Source: Xenorhabdus ehlersii
Lineage (GTDB): Bacteria > Pseudomonadota > Gammaproteobacteria > Enterobacterales > Enterobacteriaceae
NCBI RefSeq assembly: GCF_003610465.1
Contig: NZ_RAQI01000002.1
Location: 868,001 to 932,000, forward strand
Reading direction: 5' to 3'
Length of the DNA: 64,000 nt
This document shows positions 15,171-24,762 of this stretch, one piece after another. The position numbers and the translations under genes are program-made. Position 1 is the stretch's first letter. Each line of letters starts with the position of its first letter. The notes beneath the pieces were generated by a model. The model was not told the DNA's origin and ran no database searches. It saw only the letters and a program-made list of their open reading frames with translations.

Positions 15171-15249
15171 TATACCTAATAAATTTCAAGTCGCAATACT
15201 GCGGCAAGGCAACAAAGCAGCAACCTGCAAAAACTAAAATGAAGGTATA
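15171..15249. repeat. TATACCT-ended imperfect palindromic repeat (79 bp)
   Basis: Ends are TATACCT and AGGTATA. The interior has ATTTCAAGTCGCAATACTGC and GGCAACAAAGCAGCAACCTG. Elements with TATACC, TTTCAAGT and AACAAAGCAGCAAC blocks recur in Xenorhabdus and Photorhabdus intergenic regions from my recollection; this is a short variant. It lies just upstream of the small membrane protein gene. Confidence 0.55.
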
Positions 15250-15311
15250 GAGTTCATAGAATTTCTATGCTGATTGGTTTGCAGTGTTTATTTAAACATC
15301 AGGAGAACACG

Positions 15312-15662
15312 ATGAATTCGATGGACTTTCGTAGTCTGAAGTTAAAATCAGAATTAGGGATACTTGAGATTATTTTACATCTCGTCACCTGGTTCCTGAT
15401 TATTTTATTTACATTAGGGTTAGGTGCCTTCGTGTTTCCCTACTATATGACTCGATTTATCATTAGTAAAACACATGTTATCGATCGAGATAGCGGACAA
15501 ATTATCGGTAAATTAAATTGTGAGATCAATTTAGTCCAAATAATTGGATATGTTGTAATTTGGGCTATCCTCTCTTTTATTACATTTGGTCTTTTATATT
15601 TTGTATATCTTTACAAAATTATAGCGCATTGCATTAATCATACACGTGTGATCTCTGCATAA
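15312..15662 (+). CDS. Small inner-membrane protein (DUF6693-like)
   Basis: Start chosen at ATG 15312 with AGGAG 7 bases upstream; an ATG at 15267 would add 15 residues without a good site. 116 residues with two strong membrane helices (HLVTWFLIILFTLGLGAFVF and IIGYVVIWAILSFITFGLLY). Between them is a polar segment with FPYYMTRFIISKTHVIDRDSG. The GLGAFVFPYYMTR...GLLYFVYLYKI pattern recalls the DUF6693 family of unknown function. A hairpin follows at 15684. Confidence 0.7.
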   Translation: MNSMDFRSLKLKSELGILEIILHLVTWFLIILFTLGLGAFVFPYYMTRFIISKTHVIDRDSGQIIGKLNCEINLVQIIGYVVIWAILSFITFGLLYFVYLYKIIAHCINHTRVISA

Positions 15663-15683
15663 AAACTAGCAGAATACATAATC

Positions 15684-15709
15684 ACAGGCATAATCCTCTT
15701 ATGCCTGTC
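15684..15709. terminator. Hairpin without a clear T-run
   Basis: ACAGGCATAA/TTATGCCTGT with a 6-base loop. It lies between convergent genes and may act as a weak terminator. Confidence 0.5.
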
Positions 15710-15854
15710 ATCATAAGAAACCATGACATACTCTCTAAGAGCAGATCTTCCCGTTAAATTAAAACTATTTCTATACTATATTTTTTCATCTTTCAAATTG
15801 CAGCTAAATTAATAAGCTGCAATTTGGCATCTATAAAATATATTTCATTAGAAA

Positions 15855-16631
15855 TTAAGATTTATTATCAAAGTATTTTTCAACCAAGGCATATAAAATG
15901 GCGATGGTTTCTATATCTGGTACACCGTCATAGTATGATTGACGGAAGTGCATTTGAAATACTTTAACTAAGGATTGAAAATTTTCTTCTTTTTCTGTAC
16001 CTGTGATGTCATAACCATAACGCTTAAACTTTTCTAAAATCTCGGTGGTATCAGGTAGGCAATGCCCGAATTGTTCAACATATTTCTGCTTAGTTTCTTC
16101 GTCATACCATGCACCCACTCCTGCATCATATAATTCTTTCCACGGAAAAGATGGACCTGGATCAGTTTTTCTTTGCCATGAAATATCTGAATGTCCTACT
16201 ACATGAGTCGGTTTAATATCTGGGTAACGTTGTAATATATTGATGGCTAACTCTTTAAGAGCAGCAATTTGATCAGGGTGATAAGGAGGGAAAGTGAAAA
16301 CGCCACGATCATCACTGGCCTCATTCACAATCTCAATACCTATGGATGTATCATTCAACCCTTCTCGCCCGTCCCAATAACTTATTCCTGCATGCCAGGC
16401 TCTTTCAAGTTCATCGACCAAATTGAAGATGTGAATTTTATCAAATCCAGCAGCGTGATAAGTTGGATCATCTGGATTTGGGACCAGGTAGTGAGCACTG
16501 ACAAGTTCCCCGGTCAGTGCCTGAATAGATTTCTCAAAGTTCAAGGCAGTATAGTGCATAACTAAAAAGCGGGAACGTCTGTTAAAACTTTTGGTCGAAC
16601 GATATGAATTATAATCAATTTTATACATCAT
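15855..16631 (-). CDS. N-acetylmuramoyl-L-alanine amidase (Amidase_2, AmiD-like)
   Basis: 258 residues. The Amidase_2 domain (about 18-165) shows FLVMHYTALNFEKSIQALTG, HIFNLVDELERAWHAG, IGIEIVNE, VVGHSDI and KTDPGPSFPW. Likely zinc ligands are His26, His147 and Asp157. A helical C-terminal domain (about 180-258, FKRYGYDITGTEKEENFQSL) resembles the peptidoglycan-binding-like tail of AmiD. The enzyme cuts the lactyl-peptide bond of peptidoglycan or its fragments. E. coli AmiD is a lipoprotein, but here no signal peptide or lipobox is visible (MMYKIDYNSYRSTK), so it is probably cytoplasmic or exported by an unusual route. Confidence 0.87.
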   Translation of the reverse strand: MMYKIDYNSYRSTKSFNRRSRFLVMHYTALNFEKSIQALTGELVSAHYLVPNPDDPTYHAAGFDKIHIFNLVDELERAWHAGISYWDGREGLNDTSIGIEIVNEASDDRGVFTFPPYHPDQIAALKELAINILQRYPDIKPTHVVGHSDISWQRKTDPGPSFPWKELYDAGVGAWYDEETKQKYVEQFGHCLPDTTEILEKFKRYGYDITGTEKEENFQSLVKVFQMHFRQSYYDGVPDIETIAILYALVEKYFDNKS

Positions 16632-16882
16632 TGTTCTCCTTCACTTGTTTTGCTGGGTAAAACTGTAAGTTTCAAATCACCTCTATTCCACTGTTGCCAA
16701 CAGCATAAAAGGAACAAACATAGCAATAAAGGTTTTATTTATTTATTTTTAGAACATCGTGAAGAGGTAAGTGGAGAAATGGTGGGAACATGGACATACC
16801 GTCGTGATGATCGATATGTCCACAATCAAGAATAATACGAGGTTTGTTGCAGCAGTAATAAGATTGACTAATTTAAGGGAAG

Positions 16883-17149
16883 TTAAAGCTCAATTTCAAG
16901 ATCCGTCAGTGGATAACAGCTACAGGGTAAAATTTCCCCTTCATTAACAAATGCCAGTGGCTTACAAGGATATCCAACCTTGCCTTTCACCAGGCGAACA
17001 CGACAAGAACCGCAATACCCTTGCCGACATTGGTATTCAAGCTGAACTTTGCCGTGTTCCAGTGCTTCCAACAAATTGTCGTGCAAACCTGAAGAATAAT
17101 GGATATATAACCCCTGCCGTGACGGCAGGGTGACTTTGTAATCAGCCAT
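16883..17149 (-). CDS. yfaE: YfaE-type 2Fe-2S ferredoxin for ribonucleotide reductase
   Basis: 88 residues when started at ATG 17149, two bases before the nrdB stop; longer starts would run into nrdB and do not fit the family length (84 in E. coli). Cluster ligands: Cys41, Cys46 and Cys49 in YQCRQGYCGSCRVRL, plus Cys76 or Cys78 in ILPCSCYP. YfaE delivers electrons for repair of the diferric-tyrosyl cofactor of NrdB. Last gene of the nrdA-nrdB-yfaE operon. Confidence 0.95.
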   Translation of the reverse strand: MADYKVTLPSRQGLYIHYSSGLHDNLLEALEHGKVQLEYQCRQGYCGSCRVRLVKGKVGYPCKPLAFVNEGEILPCSCYPLTDLEIEL

Positions 17150-17150
17150 A

Positions 17151-18281
17151 TCAGAGTTCGAAACCGCTGAGATCCTCAGTATTGACTTCCGAATCAATCT
17201 GACCAACCAGGTAAGAGCTGACTTCAACTTCCTGTGGAGCCACTTGAACATTATCAGAAACCAGCCATGAATTGATCCAAGGGATCGGATTAGAACGGGT
17301 TTCAAATGGTAACTTCAAGCCAACTGCCTGCATACGAATATTGGTGATATATTCAACATACTGGCACAGAATATCTTTGTTCAAGCCGATCATAGAGCCA
17401 TCTTTAAACAAATAATCAGCCCACTCTTTTTCCTGCTCTGCTGCCTGTACAAACAGATCGTAGCATCCTTGTTCACACTCTTTGGCAATTTCCGCCATTT
17501 CAGGATCATCCTGACCAGAGCGCAACAGGTTCAACATGTGCTGCGTTCCCGTTAAATGCAGTGCTTCATCACGAGCAATCAGTTTGATAATTTTGGCGTT
17601 ACCTTCCATCAATTCACGTTCAGCAAAAGCAAATGAGCAAGCGAAACTGACATAGAAGCGGATAGCCTCCAGGGCGTTAACGCTCATCAAACATAAGTAA
17701 AGTTGCTTTTTCAATTCACGCAGATTAACAGTAATTGCTTTACCTGCAACATCATGCGTTCCTTCACCGAACAAATGATAATAGTTGGTCATCTCGATCA
17801 GATCATCGTAATACGCGGAAATATCTTTGGCGCGTTTTAAAATCTGTTCGTTCTCCACAATATCATCAAATACGATAGAAGGATCGTTCACGATATTACG
17901 GATAATATGCGTGTAAGAACGCGAGTGGATCGTTTCTGAAAACGACCACGTTTCAACCCATGTTTCCAATTCAGGAATGGAAATCAATGGCAGAAAAGCC
18001 ACATTCGGGCTACGGCCCTGAATGGAATCCAATAACGTCTGGTATTTTAGGTTGCTAATGAAAATATGCTTTTCATGATCCGGCAAAGCGTTATAGTCAA
18101 TGCGATCACGGGCAACATCCACTTCTTCTGGACGCCAGAAGAAGGAGAGTTGTTTTTCAATCAACTTCTCAAAAATAGGATATTTTTGCTGATCAAAACG
18201 CGCCACATTAACAGACTGACCGAAAAACATCGGTTCTTGTAGCTGATCATTTTTTACTTGTGAAAAAGTGGTATAGGACAT
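17151..18281 (-). CDS. nrdB: Class Ia ribonucleotide reductase, beta subunit
   Basis: 376 residues, as in E. coli. It holds the diiron-tyrosyl radical cofactor that starts dNTP synthesis. Seen: the radical Tyr in [18 protein letters not shown], iron-ligand motifs in [13 protein letters not shown] and [13 protein letters not shown], and the C-terminal tail [12 protein letters not shown] that docks to NrdA. Twelve bases separate it from nrdA. Complete and well conserved. Confidence 0.98.
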   Translation of the reverse strand: MSYTTFSQVKNDQLQEPMFFGQSVNVARFDQQKYPIFEKLIEKQLSFFWRPEEVDVARDRIDYNALPDHEKHIFISNLKYQTLLDSIQGRSPNVAFLPLISIPELETWVETWSFSETIHSRSYTHIIRNIVNDPSIVFDDIVENEQILKRAKDISAYYDDLIEMTNYYHLFGEGTHDVAGKAITVNLRELKKQLYLCLMSVNALEAIRFYVSFACSFAFAERELMEGNAKIIKLIARDEALHLTGTQHMLNLLRSGQDDPEMAEIAKECEQGCYDLFVQAAEQEKEWADYLFKDGSMIGLNKDILCQYVEYITNIRMQAVGLKLPFETRSNPIPWINSWLVSDNVQVAPQEVEVSSYLVGQIDSEVNTEDLSGFEL

Positions 18282-18293
18282 AGTTTCCTCAAA

Positions 18294-20585
18294 TTAAATC
18301 TTACACGCGCCGCCTTCACAATCGGAATCTGCTGACTCAACAACTTCTTCCAGATCACCTTGAACGTCTTCTGCCCCATCACGGGTGTTGTGGTAATACA
18401 ATGTCTTCACGCCATATTTGTAAGCGAGCAGCAAATCTTTCAGCAATTGGTTCATCGGAACCTTGCCATTAGGGAAACGCGCCGGATCATAGTTAGTATT
18501 GGCAGAAATCGACTGATCGATGAATTTCTGCATGATCCCTACCAACTGTAGGTAGCCATCGTTGCTCGGCATTTGCCATAGCAGCTCGTAAGCACCTTTC
18601 AGAAGCTCGTAATCTGGTACAACCTGACGCAAGATACCGTCTTTAGATGCTTTCACACTGATATAACCACGCGGTGGTTCAATGCCATTGGTTGCATTAG
18701 AGATCTGCGAAGAAGTCTCTGATGGCATCAATGCAGACAATGTTGAGTTACGCAAGCCGTATTGTTGAATGTCACGACGCAGAGCTTCCCAATCCATGTG
18801 CAAAGGCTCGCTGGTCAGGGTATCCAGTGTCTTTTTGTAAGTATCAATCGGCAAAACACCTTGTGAATAAGTGGTTTCACCAAACCACGGACAAGCCCCT
18901 TTCTCTTTTGCCAGTTCGTTTGAGGCTCTTAGCAGGTAATACTGAATAGCTTCAAATGTTTTGTGGGTCAGATTGTTAGCACTGCCATCAGAGTAACATA
19001 CACCGTGTTTCGCCAAATAATAAGCGAAGTTAATTACGCCAATACCCAGAGTTCGACGCCCCATTGAGCCTTGTTTTGCGGCGACAATTGGATAATCTTG
19101 ATAATCCAGCAAGGAATCCAGCGCACGAACAGCCAACTCTGATAATTCTTCCAATTCATTCAGATTTTCGATGGCGCCCAAGTTGAAAGCAGACAGCGTA
19201 CACAGCGCAATTTCGCCGTTTTCATCGTTAATATTGCCCAACGGCTTAGTTGGTAATGCAATTTCTAAGCACAGGTTAGATTGACGCACAGGTGCAATAG
19301 CCGGATTAAACGGACTGTGAGTATTGCAGTGGTCAACGTTCTGAATGTAAATACGACCTGTTGAAGCACGCTCTTGCATCATCAAAGAGAACAATTCAAC
19401 TGCTTTAATGCTCTCTTTACGGATACTGTGGTCATTTTCATACTGAGTGTACAGGCGCTCAAATTCTTCCTGATCTTCAAAGAATGCATCGTACAATCCC
19501 GGCACATCAGACGGGCTGAACAGAGAAATGTCTCCGCCTTTAATCAGACGCTCATACATCAGTTTGTTAACTTGTACACCGTAGTCCATGTGACGAACAC
19601 GGTTACCTTCGACACCACGGTTGTTCTTCAGTACCAGCAGGCTTTCAACTTCCAGGTGCCACAGCGGATAGAACAGCGTTGCTGCACCGCCACGAACACC
19701 ACCTTGAGAACAAGATTTCACCGCAGTCTGGAAATGTTTGTAGAATGGGATACAACCTGTGTGGAAAGCTTCACCACCACGGATTGGGCTACCCAACGCA
19801 CGGATGCGACCCGCATTTATGCCAATGCCGGCACGCTGGGAAACATATTTAACAATCGCGCTGGATGTCGCATTGATAGAATCCAGGCTGTCACCACACT
19901 CAATCAGGACACAGGAACTAAATTGGCGAGTGGGTGTGCGAACCCCCGCCATGATCGGCGTTGGCAGCGAAATTTTAAAGGTAGACACTGCATCATAGAA
20001 ACGACGGATATAGTCCAAACGCGTTTCTTTTGGATAAGTCGAAAACAGGCACGCAGCAACCAGCATGTAGAGAAACTGAGCACTCTCATAAATTTCGCCA
20101 GTCACACGGTTTTGTACTAAATACTTCCCTTCCAGCTGCTTGACCGCTGCATAAGAGAAATCCATATCACGCAAATGATCAATAAAACTATCCATTTGCT
20201 CGAATTCTTCTTTGGAATAGTCTTCCAGCAAATGTTTGTCGTATTTACCCAGGTTGACCATTTTTACGACATGGTCATACAGTGCAGGTGGCTCAAACTG
20301 ACCATAGGCTTTTTTACGCAGGTGGAAAATCGCCAGGCGTGCCGCCAGATACTGATAATCAGGAGCATCACCGGAGATCAGGTCAGCCGCAGCTTTGATC
20401 ATGGTTTCATGGATATCCGATGTTTTGATGCCATCGTAAAATTGAATCTGGGAACGCAGTTCTACTTGTGACACTGAGACATTTTTCAGACCTTCAGCAG
20501 CCCAGGTAACAACCCGGTGAATTTTATCAAGATCAATTTGTTCTTTATGTCCATCACGTTTGGTAACTAGCAGACTCTGGTTCAT
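18294..20585 (-). CDS. nrdA: Class Ia ribonucleotide reductase, alpha subunit
   Basis: 763 residues from ATG 20585 (MNQSLLVTKRDGHKEQ), matching the E. coli start; a GAGAAGG site lies upstream, and the frame open to 20660 adds only non-conserved residues. The ATP-cone domain is at about 5-95. Active-site cysteines are in SSCVLIECGDSLDS, SNLCLEIALPT and ALCTLSAFNLGAI; the C-terminal redox pair is in CEGGACKI. It reduces ribonucleoside diphosphates and is regulated by dATP/ATP at the cone. First gene of nrdA-nrdB-yfaE. Confidence 0.98.
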   Translation of the reverse strand: MNQSLLVTKRDGHKEQIDLDKIHRVVTWAAEGLKNVSVSQVELRSQIQFYDGIKTSDIHETMIKAAADLISGDAPDYQYLAARLAIFHLRKKAYGQFEPPALYDHVVKMVNLGKYDKHLLEDYSKEEFEQMDSFIDHLRDMDFSYAAVKQLEGKYLVQNRVTGEIYESAQFLYMLVAACLFSTYPKETRLDYIRRFYDAVSTFKISLPTPIMAGVRTPTRQFSSCVLIECGDSLDSINATSSAIVKYVSQRAGIGINAGRIRALGSPIRGGEAFHTGCIPFYKHFQTAVKSCSQGGVRGGAATLFYPLWHLEVESLLVLKNNRGVEGNRVRHMDYGVQVNKLMYERLIKGGDISLFSPSDVPGLYDAFFEDQEEFERLYTQYENDHSIRKESIKAVELFSLMMQERASTGRIYIQNVDHCNTHSPFNPAIAPVRQSNLCLEIALPTKPLGNINDENGEIALCTLSAFNLGAIENLNELEELSELAVRALDSLLDYQDYPIVAAKQGSMGRRTLGIGVINFAYYLAKHGVCYSDGSANNLTHKTFEAIQYYLLRASNELAKEKGACPWFGETTYSQGVLPIDTYKKTLDTLTSEPLHMDWEALRRDIQQYGLRNSTLSALMPSETSSQISNATNGIEPPRGYISVKASKDGILRQVVPDYELLKGAYELLWQMPSNDGYLQLVGIMQKFIDQSISANTNYDPARFPNGKVPMNQLLKDLLLAYKYGVKTLYYHNTRDGAEDVQGDLEEVVESADSDCEGGACKI

Positions 20586-20777
20586 GGGGAAATACACCTT
20601 CTCTCTTTTCGTATCCCGCCTATATTGTTCCTTGACCTCTTGACAGCACGATGCCCCCAAGATGGCTGAGTGCCAGTTGGGGCTTAGCTACAATTCATTA
20701 TTGCTTTGCTACTGCTTATTGCGACTTGCTACTACATACTTACTACATCACAAGTTGCTACTACAAGATGACAAGAA

Positions 20778-20793
20778 ACACAATATATAGGGG
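20778..20793. promoter_or_regulatory. NrdR box
   Basis: ACACAATATATAGGGG matches 13 of 16 positions of the NrdR consensus ACACWATATATWGTGT. NrdR represses nrd operons when dNTPs are ample. A second box, usual in E. coli, is not obvious. Confidence 0.65.
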
Positions 20794-20863
20794 GTAATTA
20801 AAACGGTAATAACAAGATAATGTTATTTTCGGGTTTTATCAAGTGTACAAGATCGAGAAGTTT

Positions 20864-20872
20864 TGTGGATAA
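20864..20872 (-). promoter_or_regulatory. DnaA box upstream of nrdA
   Basis: Perfect TTATCCACA on the minus strand, in the orientation of nrdA. E. coli nrdA is also controlled by DnaA at its promoter. Confidence 0.7.
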
Positions 20873-21014
20873 CTTGAGGATTAATTCTGGCAAAAAGCCG
20901 ATAACCTGCGTAGTTACTTGATGTTACTTTCATAAGGCTATCGGCGAAACAGGGAAAATAAAATCTTAAAAATAATATCTAGTTGCCGTTTTATTAATCC
21001 CTTAGCTGTCTTTG

Positions 21015-21749
21015 TCAGACAGATCGTGTGTGCAGCATATAATTCACGTCTACATTATATCCAAGTCGAAATTTGTCTGTTAACGGATTGTAATGTAAAC
21101 CAATAATATGTTTCTCTTTCAGAGCAGTCTTATCAATCCAACTGATCAATTCAGAAGGTCGAATAAATTTTTTCGCATCATGTGTTCCTTTTGGCACCAT
21201 GTTCAATATATATTCAGCGCCGACAACTGCCATCAACCAGGCTTTTCGGTTGCGGTTAATCGTTGAAAAGAAAACATGACCACCAGGTTTGACTAATTTG
21301 GCACAGGCATGAACTACAGACTCTGGATCTGGCACATGTTCAAGCATTTCCAGGCAAGTCACCACATCATAAGCATGTTGGTGCTGTTCTGCGTGACTTT
21401 CTACCGTTTCCTGAATATAAGAAGCGGAAACACCGGATTCCAACGCATGCAAACGGGCAATTTGCAGGGGTTCAAAACCCATATCCAACCCTGTCACTTC
21501 CGCCCCCTCACGCGCCATGCTTTCCGACAAGATACCGCCACCACATCCAACATCCAGCACTTTTTTGCCAAAAAGGCCATCAGCACGTTGCAAAATGTAG
21601 TTCAAGCGCAGTGGATTGATACGGTGCAATGGCTTGAATCCACCTTCAAGATCCCACCAACGGGAAGCAACGGCTTCAAATTTTTCGATTTCCTGCTGAT
21701 CCACATTGGCATGGGGTTGAATGTGTGAATCGGGAGTTTTGACGTTCAT
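21015..21749 (-). CDS. ubiG: Ubiquinone biosynthesis O-methyltransferase
   Basis: 244 residues from ATG 21749 ([13 protein letters not shown]), with AGGAG upstream; an in-frame ATG at 21809 lies in a tandem repeat and is not conserved. SAM-binding motif [19 protein letters not shown], then [10 protein letters not shown] and [14 protein letters not shown]. UbiG carries out both O-methylations in ubiquinone synthesis. Divergent from gyrA, as in other enterobacteria. Confidence 0.97.
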   Translation of the reverse strand: MNVKTPDSHIQPHANVDQQEIEKFEAVASRWWDLEGGFKPLHRINPLRLNYILQRADGLFGKKVLDVGCGGGILSESMAREGAEVTGLDMGFEPLQIARLHALESGVSASYIQETVESHAEQHQHAYDVVTCLEMLEHVPDPESVVHACAKLVKPGGHVFFSTINRNRKAWLMAVVGAEYILNMVPKGTHDAKKFIRPSELISWIDKTALKEKHIIGLHYNPLTDKFRLGYNVDVNYMLHTRSV

Positions 21750-21780
21750 CAGCAATATCGCTCCTAGGAACTGCTTCACA

Positions 21781-21810
21781 GCAAACTGGTTCACAGCAAA
21801 CTGGTTCACA
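21781..21810. repeat. Tandem 15-bp repeat in ubiG leader
   Basis: Two exact copies of GCAAACTGGTTCACA, with a third diverged copy ending at 21780. It lies 30-60 bases upstream of the ubiG start. Confidence 0.85.
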
Positions 21811-21909
21811 GAAAATGTAACAGTATTATGGGGATGTGTGATAGAAAACTATTATACATACCTTAATCTTGAAATACCCGTGTCAGATTTTTATAAAACT
21901 GCCATTTTG

Positions 21910-21918
21910 TGGTATAAT
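21910..21918 (+). promoter_or_regulatory. Extended -10 promoter of gyrA
   Basis: TGGTATAAT forms an extended -10 element 40 bases before the gyrA ATG. The -35 region is weak. This would fit a promoter sensitive to supercoiling, as known for gyrA. Confidence 0.55.
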
Positions 21919-21958
21919 TCTAAGCCTTTGAATTCGGAGTATGAGGGACAGTGGCTCC

Positions 21959-24583
21959 ATGAGCGACATTGCCAGAGAAATCACACCGGTCAATATCGAA
22001 GAAGAGCTGAAAAGCTCGTATCTGGATTACGCGATGTCCGTTATTGTTGGACGCGCACTGCCAGATGTTCGAGACGGACTGAAGCCAGTACACCGCCGCG
22101 TACTTTTCGCGATGAATGTATTGGGAAATGATTGGAATAAACCTTATAAAAAATCTGCCCGCGTTGTTGGGGATGTTATCGGTAAATATCATCCACATGG
22201 TGACGTCGCTGTTTATGACACGATTGTTCGTCTGGCACAACCATTCTCCATGCGCTATATGCTGGTTGACGGTCAGGGGAACTTTGGATCAGTAGATGGC
22301 GATTCTGCGGCAGCGATGCGTTATACCGAAGTACGCATGGCAAAAATTGCCCATGAATTGCTGGCAGACTTGGAAAAAGAAACTGTCAACTTTGTGCCCA
22401 ACTATGATGGCACAGAGCAAATTCCCGAGGTAATGCCAACCCGTATACCCAATTTACTGGTGAATGGTTCATCAGGGATTGCGGTCGGTATGGCAACCAA
22501 CATTCCACCTCATAATTTATCTGAGGTGATCGACGGTTGTCTGGCTTATATCGATGATGAAAACATCAGCATCGAAGGCTTGATGGAACATATCCCAGGT
22601 CCTGACTTCCCGACAGCGGCTATTATCAACGGGCGCCGTGGCATTCAGGAAGCCTACCGTACAGGTCGCGGTAAAATTTATATCCGCGCCCGCGCAGAAA
22701 TTGAAACTGATGAGAAAAATGGCCGCGAAACCATTATTGTCAATGAAATTCCTTATCAGGTTAATAAAGCCCGCTTGATCGAAAAGATAGCTGAACTGGT
22801 CAAAGAGAAACGTATTGAAGGGATCAGTGCACTGCGTGATGAATCCGATAAAGATGGCATGCGCATTGTTATCGAAGTAAAACGTGATGCCGTTGGTGAA
22901 GTTGTCTTAAATAACCTGTATTCACTGACCCAACTACAGGTTTCATTTGGTATCAACATGGTTGCTCTGCATCAGGGACAGCCTAAATTACTTAACCTGA
23001 AAGATATTCTTTCTGCTTTTGTTTGCCACCGCCGTGAAGTCGTCACCCGCCGGACTATTTTTGAACTACGTAAAGCTCGTGAACGTGCCCATATTCTTGA
23101 AGCATTGGCTATTGCCTTGGCGAACATCGATCCTGTGATCGAATTGATCCGCAGAGCTTCCACGCCTGCTGAAGCGAAAGCCAGCTTGATTTCCCAGGCG
23201 TGGGAATTGGGCAATGTTGCCTCTATGCTGGCACAAGCGGGTAATGATGCTGCCCGTCCTGAATGGCTGGAACCACAGTATGGTATTCGTGGCGGTAAAT
23301 ATTACCTGACCGAACCACAAGCACAGGCTATTTTGGATCTGCGTCTGCAAAAACTGACCGGCCTTGAGCATGAAAAACTGCTTGATGAGTATCGTGACTT
23401 GCTGAAAGCTATCGCGGAATTGCTGTTCATTTTGGAAAGCCCACAACGTTTGATGGAAGTCATTCGTGAAGAATTGTTGGTTATCAAAGGACAATATAAC
23501 GATGCCCGCCGGACTGAGCTGACTGAGAATTCAGCAGACATCAATATTGAAGACCTGATTAATCAGGAAGATGTTGTTGTTACGCTGTCCCATCAAGGAT
23601 ATGTTAAATATCAGCCTCTGTCCGATTATGAAGCTCAGCGTCGTGGCGGCAAAGGCAAATCAGCCGCACGTACCAAAGAAGAAGATTTCATTGAGCGTTT
23701 GTTGGTAGCCAATACTCACGACACTATCCTCTGCTTCTCAAATAAGGGCAAGATGTACTGGATGAAGGTATATCAATTGCCGGAAGCGAGCCGTGGTGCT
23801 CGTGGTCGTCCAATTGTCAACCTTCTGCCATTGGATCAAAACGAACGTATTACAGCTATTTTACCAGTGCGTGAATATGAAGATGGGCTGAATATTTTCA
23901 TGGCAACAGCTAGTGGTGTTGTTAAGAAAACCAAGCTCAGCGAATTTAGCCGCCCACGCAGTGCTGGTATCATTGCCGTGAATCTGAATGAAGGGGATGA
24001 GTTAATCGGCGTTGACCTGACAGATGGCAGCAATGAGGTCATGCTGTTCTCTGCACAGGGTAAAGTCGTTCGTTTCCTTGAAGAAGAGGAAGAAACGCTA
24101 GAAGATGGTACTGTTCGCATAAAAGGTGTACGGGCAATGGGACGTACTGCAACTGGGGTTCGTGGTATCAAACTCAGTGAAGGCGATAAAGTTGTTTCCC
24201 TGATCATTCCTCGTGGGCAAGGAGAAATCCTGACCGTCACTGAAAATGGTTACGGCAAGCGTACCGCCGAAAGCGAATATCCGACGAAATCCAGGGCTAC
24301 CCAAGGTGTCATTTCCATCAAAGTCAGCGAACGTAACGGCAATGTGATCGGCGCAATTCAAGTAGAACCCACTGATCAGATCATGATGATTACTAATGGA
24401 GGAACATTAGTACGAACCCGTGTTTCTGAGGTCAGTGTTGTTGGCCGCAATACCCAAGGTGTCACCCTGATCCGCACAGCCGAAAACGAAGAAGTCGTTG
24501 GCTTACAGCGCGTAGCTGAACCAGATGATGATGACGAAAATGACAATGTAGCAACGCCTTCTGATGAAGGGAATAGTGAATAA
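21959..24583 (+). CDS. gyrA: DNA gyrase subunit A
   Basis: 874 residues from ATG 21959 ([15 protein letters not shown]), as in E. coli. The breakage-reunion domain contains catalytic Tyr122 in [10 protein letters not shown]; the GyrA box QRRGGKG lies in the C-terminal wrapping domain, which ends in an acidic tail. With GyrB it introduces negative supercoils. The quinolone-resistance region reads [11 protein letters not shown]: position 83 is Val (GTC at 22205-22207) where E. coli has Ser; Asp87 is retained. A strong terminator follows at 24621. Confidence 0.98.
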   Translation: MSDIAREITPVNIEEELKSSYLDYAMSVIVGRALPDVRDGLKPVHRRVLFAMNVLGNDWNKPYKKSARVVGDVIGKYHPHGDVAVYDTIVRLAQPFSMRYMLVDGQGNFGSVDGDSAAAMRYTEVRMAKIAHELLADLEKETVNFVPNYDGTEQIPEVMPTRIPNLLVNGSSGIAVGMATNIPPHNLSEVIDGCLAYIDDENISIEGLMEHIPGPDFPTAAIINGRRGIQEAYRTGRGKIYIRARAEIETDEKNGRETIIVNEIPYQVNKARLIEKIAELVKEKRIEGISALRDESDKDGMRIVIEVKRDAVGEVVLNNLYSLTQLQVSFGINMVALHQGQPKLLNLKDILSAFVCHRREVVTRRTIFELRKARERAHILEALAIALANIDPVIELIRRASTPAEAKASLISQAWELGNVASMLAQAGNDAARPEWLEPQYGIRGGKYYLTEPQAQAILDLRLQKLTGLEHEKLLDEYRDLLKAIAELLFILESPQRLMEVIREELLVIKGQYNDARRTELTENSADINIEDLINQEDVVVTLSHQGYVKYQPLSDYEAQRRGGKGKSAARTKEEDFIERLLVANTHDTILCFSNKGKMYWMKVYQLPEASRGARGRPIVNLLPLDQNERITAILPVREYEDGLNIFMATASGVVKKTKLSEFSRPRSAGIIAVNLNEGDELIGVDLTDGSNEVMLFSAQGKVVRFLEEEEETLEDGTVRIKGVRAMGRTATGVRGIKLSEGDKVVSLIIPRGQGEILTVTENGYGKRTAESEYPTKSRATQGVISIKVSERNGNVIGAIQVEPTDQIMMITNGGTLVRTRVSEVSVVGRNTQGVTLIRTAENEEVVGLQRVAEPDDDDENDNVATPSDEGNSE

Positions 24584-24620
24584 AAAAGTAGCGCGTTAAA
24601 AGAGAGTAAATCACAATAGA

Positions 24621-24648
24621 GCAGGCATTTAAGTGCCTGCTTTTTTTG
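24621..24648 (+). terminator. gyrA terminator
   Basis: Stem GCAGGCA/TGCCTGC with loop TTTAAG, then seven T. Confidence 0.92.
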
Positions 24649-24762
24649 TTCAATTTTTTGACGAAGAATTAGCAAGATGCAAAATGCTACTTTGTATTCC
24701 CTGCTACACTAGTATATGCTGTAAGCAGTTATTATTAATCATATATTTCATCAGGCGATCTC

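Larger units (their letters stand above)
14648..15311. other. AT-rich region with a 24-codon ORF, promoter elements and a repeat
   Basis: 664 bases between the lysozyme and the small membrane protein. Contents: a sigma70-like promoter at 14867-14894, a CRP-like palindrome at 14915-14932, a 24-codon ORF at 14958-15032, a terminator at 15053-15079 and a TATACCT-ended repeat at 15171-15249. Confidence 0.65.
20586..21014. promoter_or_regulatory. nrdA upstream regulatory region
   Basis: 429 bases, with no gene, holding an NrdR-like box (20778-20793), a perfect DnaA box (20864-20872) and a run of repeated TTGCTACT/TTACTACA motifs (20701-20770) in the probable leader. A GCCGATA/TATCGGC pair at 20897 and 20938 could form a hairpin after ubiG. 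Confidence 0.7.

Noticed and set aside
16650..16835. 61-codon open frame between the amidase and yfaE
   Set aside because: It starts in the probable amidase promoter region and has no ribosome-binding site; only the end (GTWTYRRDDRYVHNQE) looks protein-like, so at most a remnant.
19374..20120. 248-codon open frame opposite nrdA
   Set aside because: Antisense shadow of a strongly conserved gene; no ribosome-binding site and unusual composition (many Thr/Gln/Arg).
20586..20660. Longer nrdA start
   Set aside because: The added 25 residues are not conserved, while MNQSLLVTKRDG matches the known enterobacterial start with its own ribosome-binding site.
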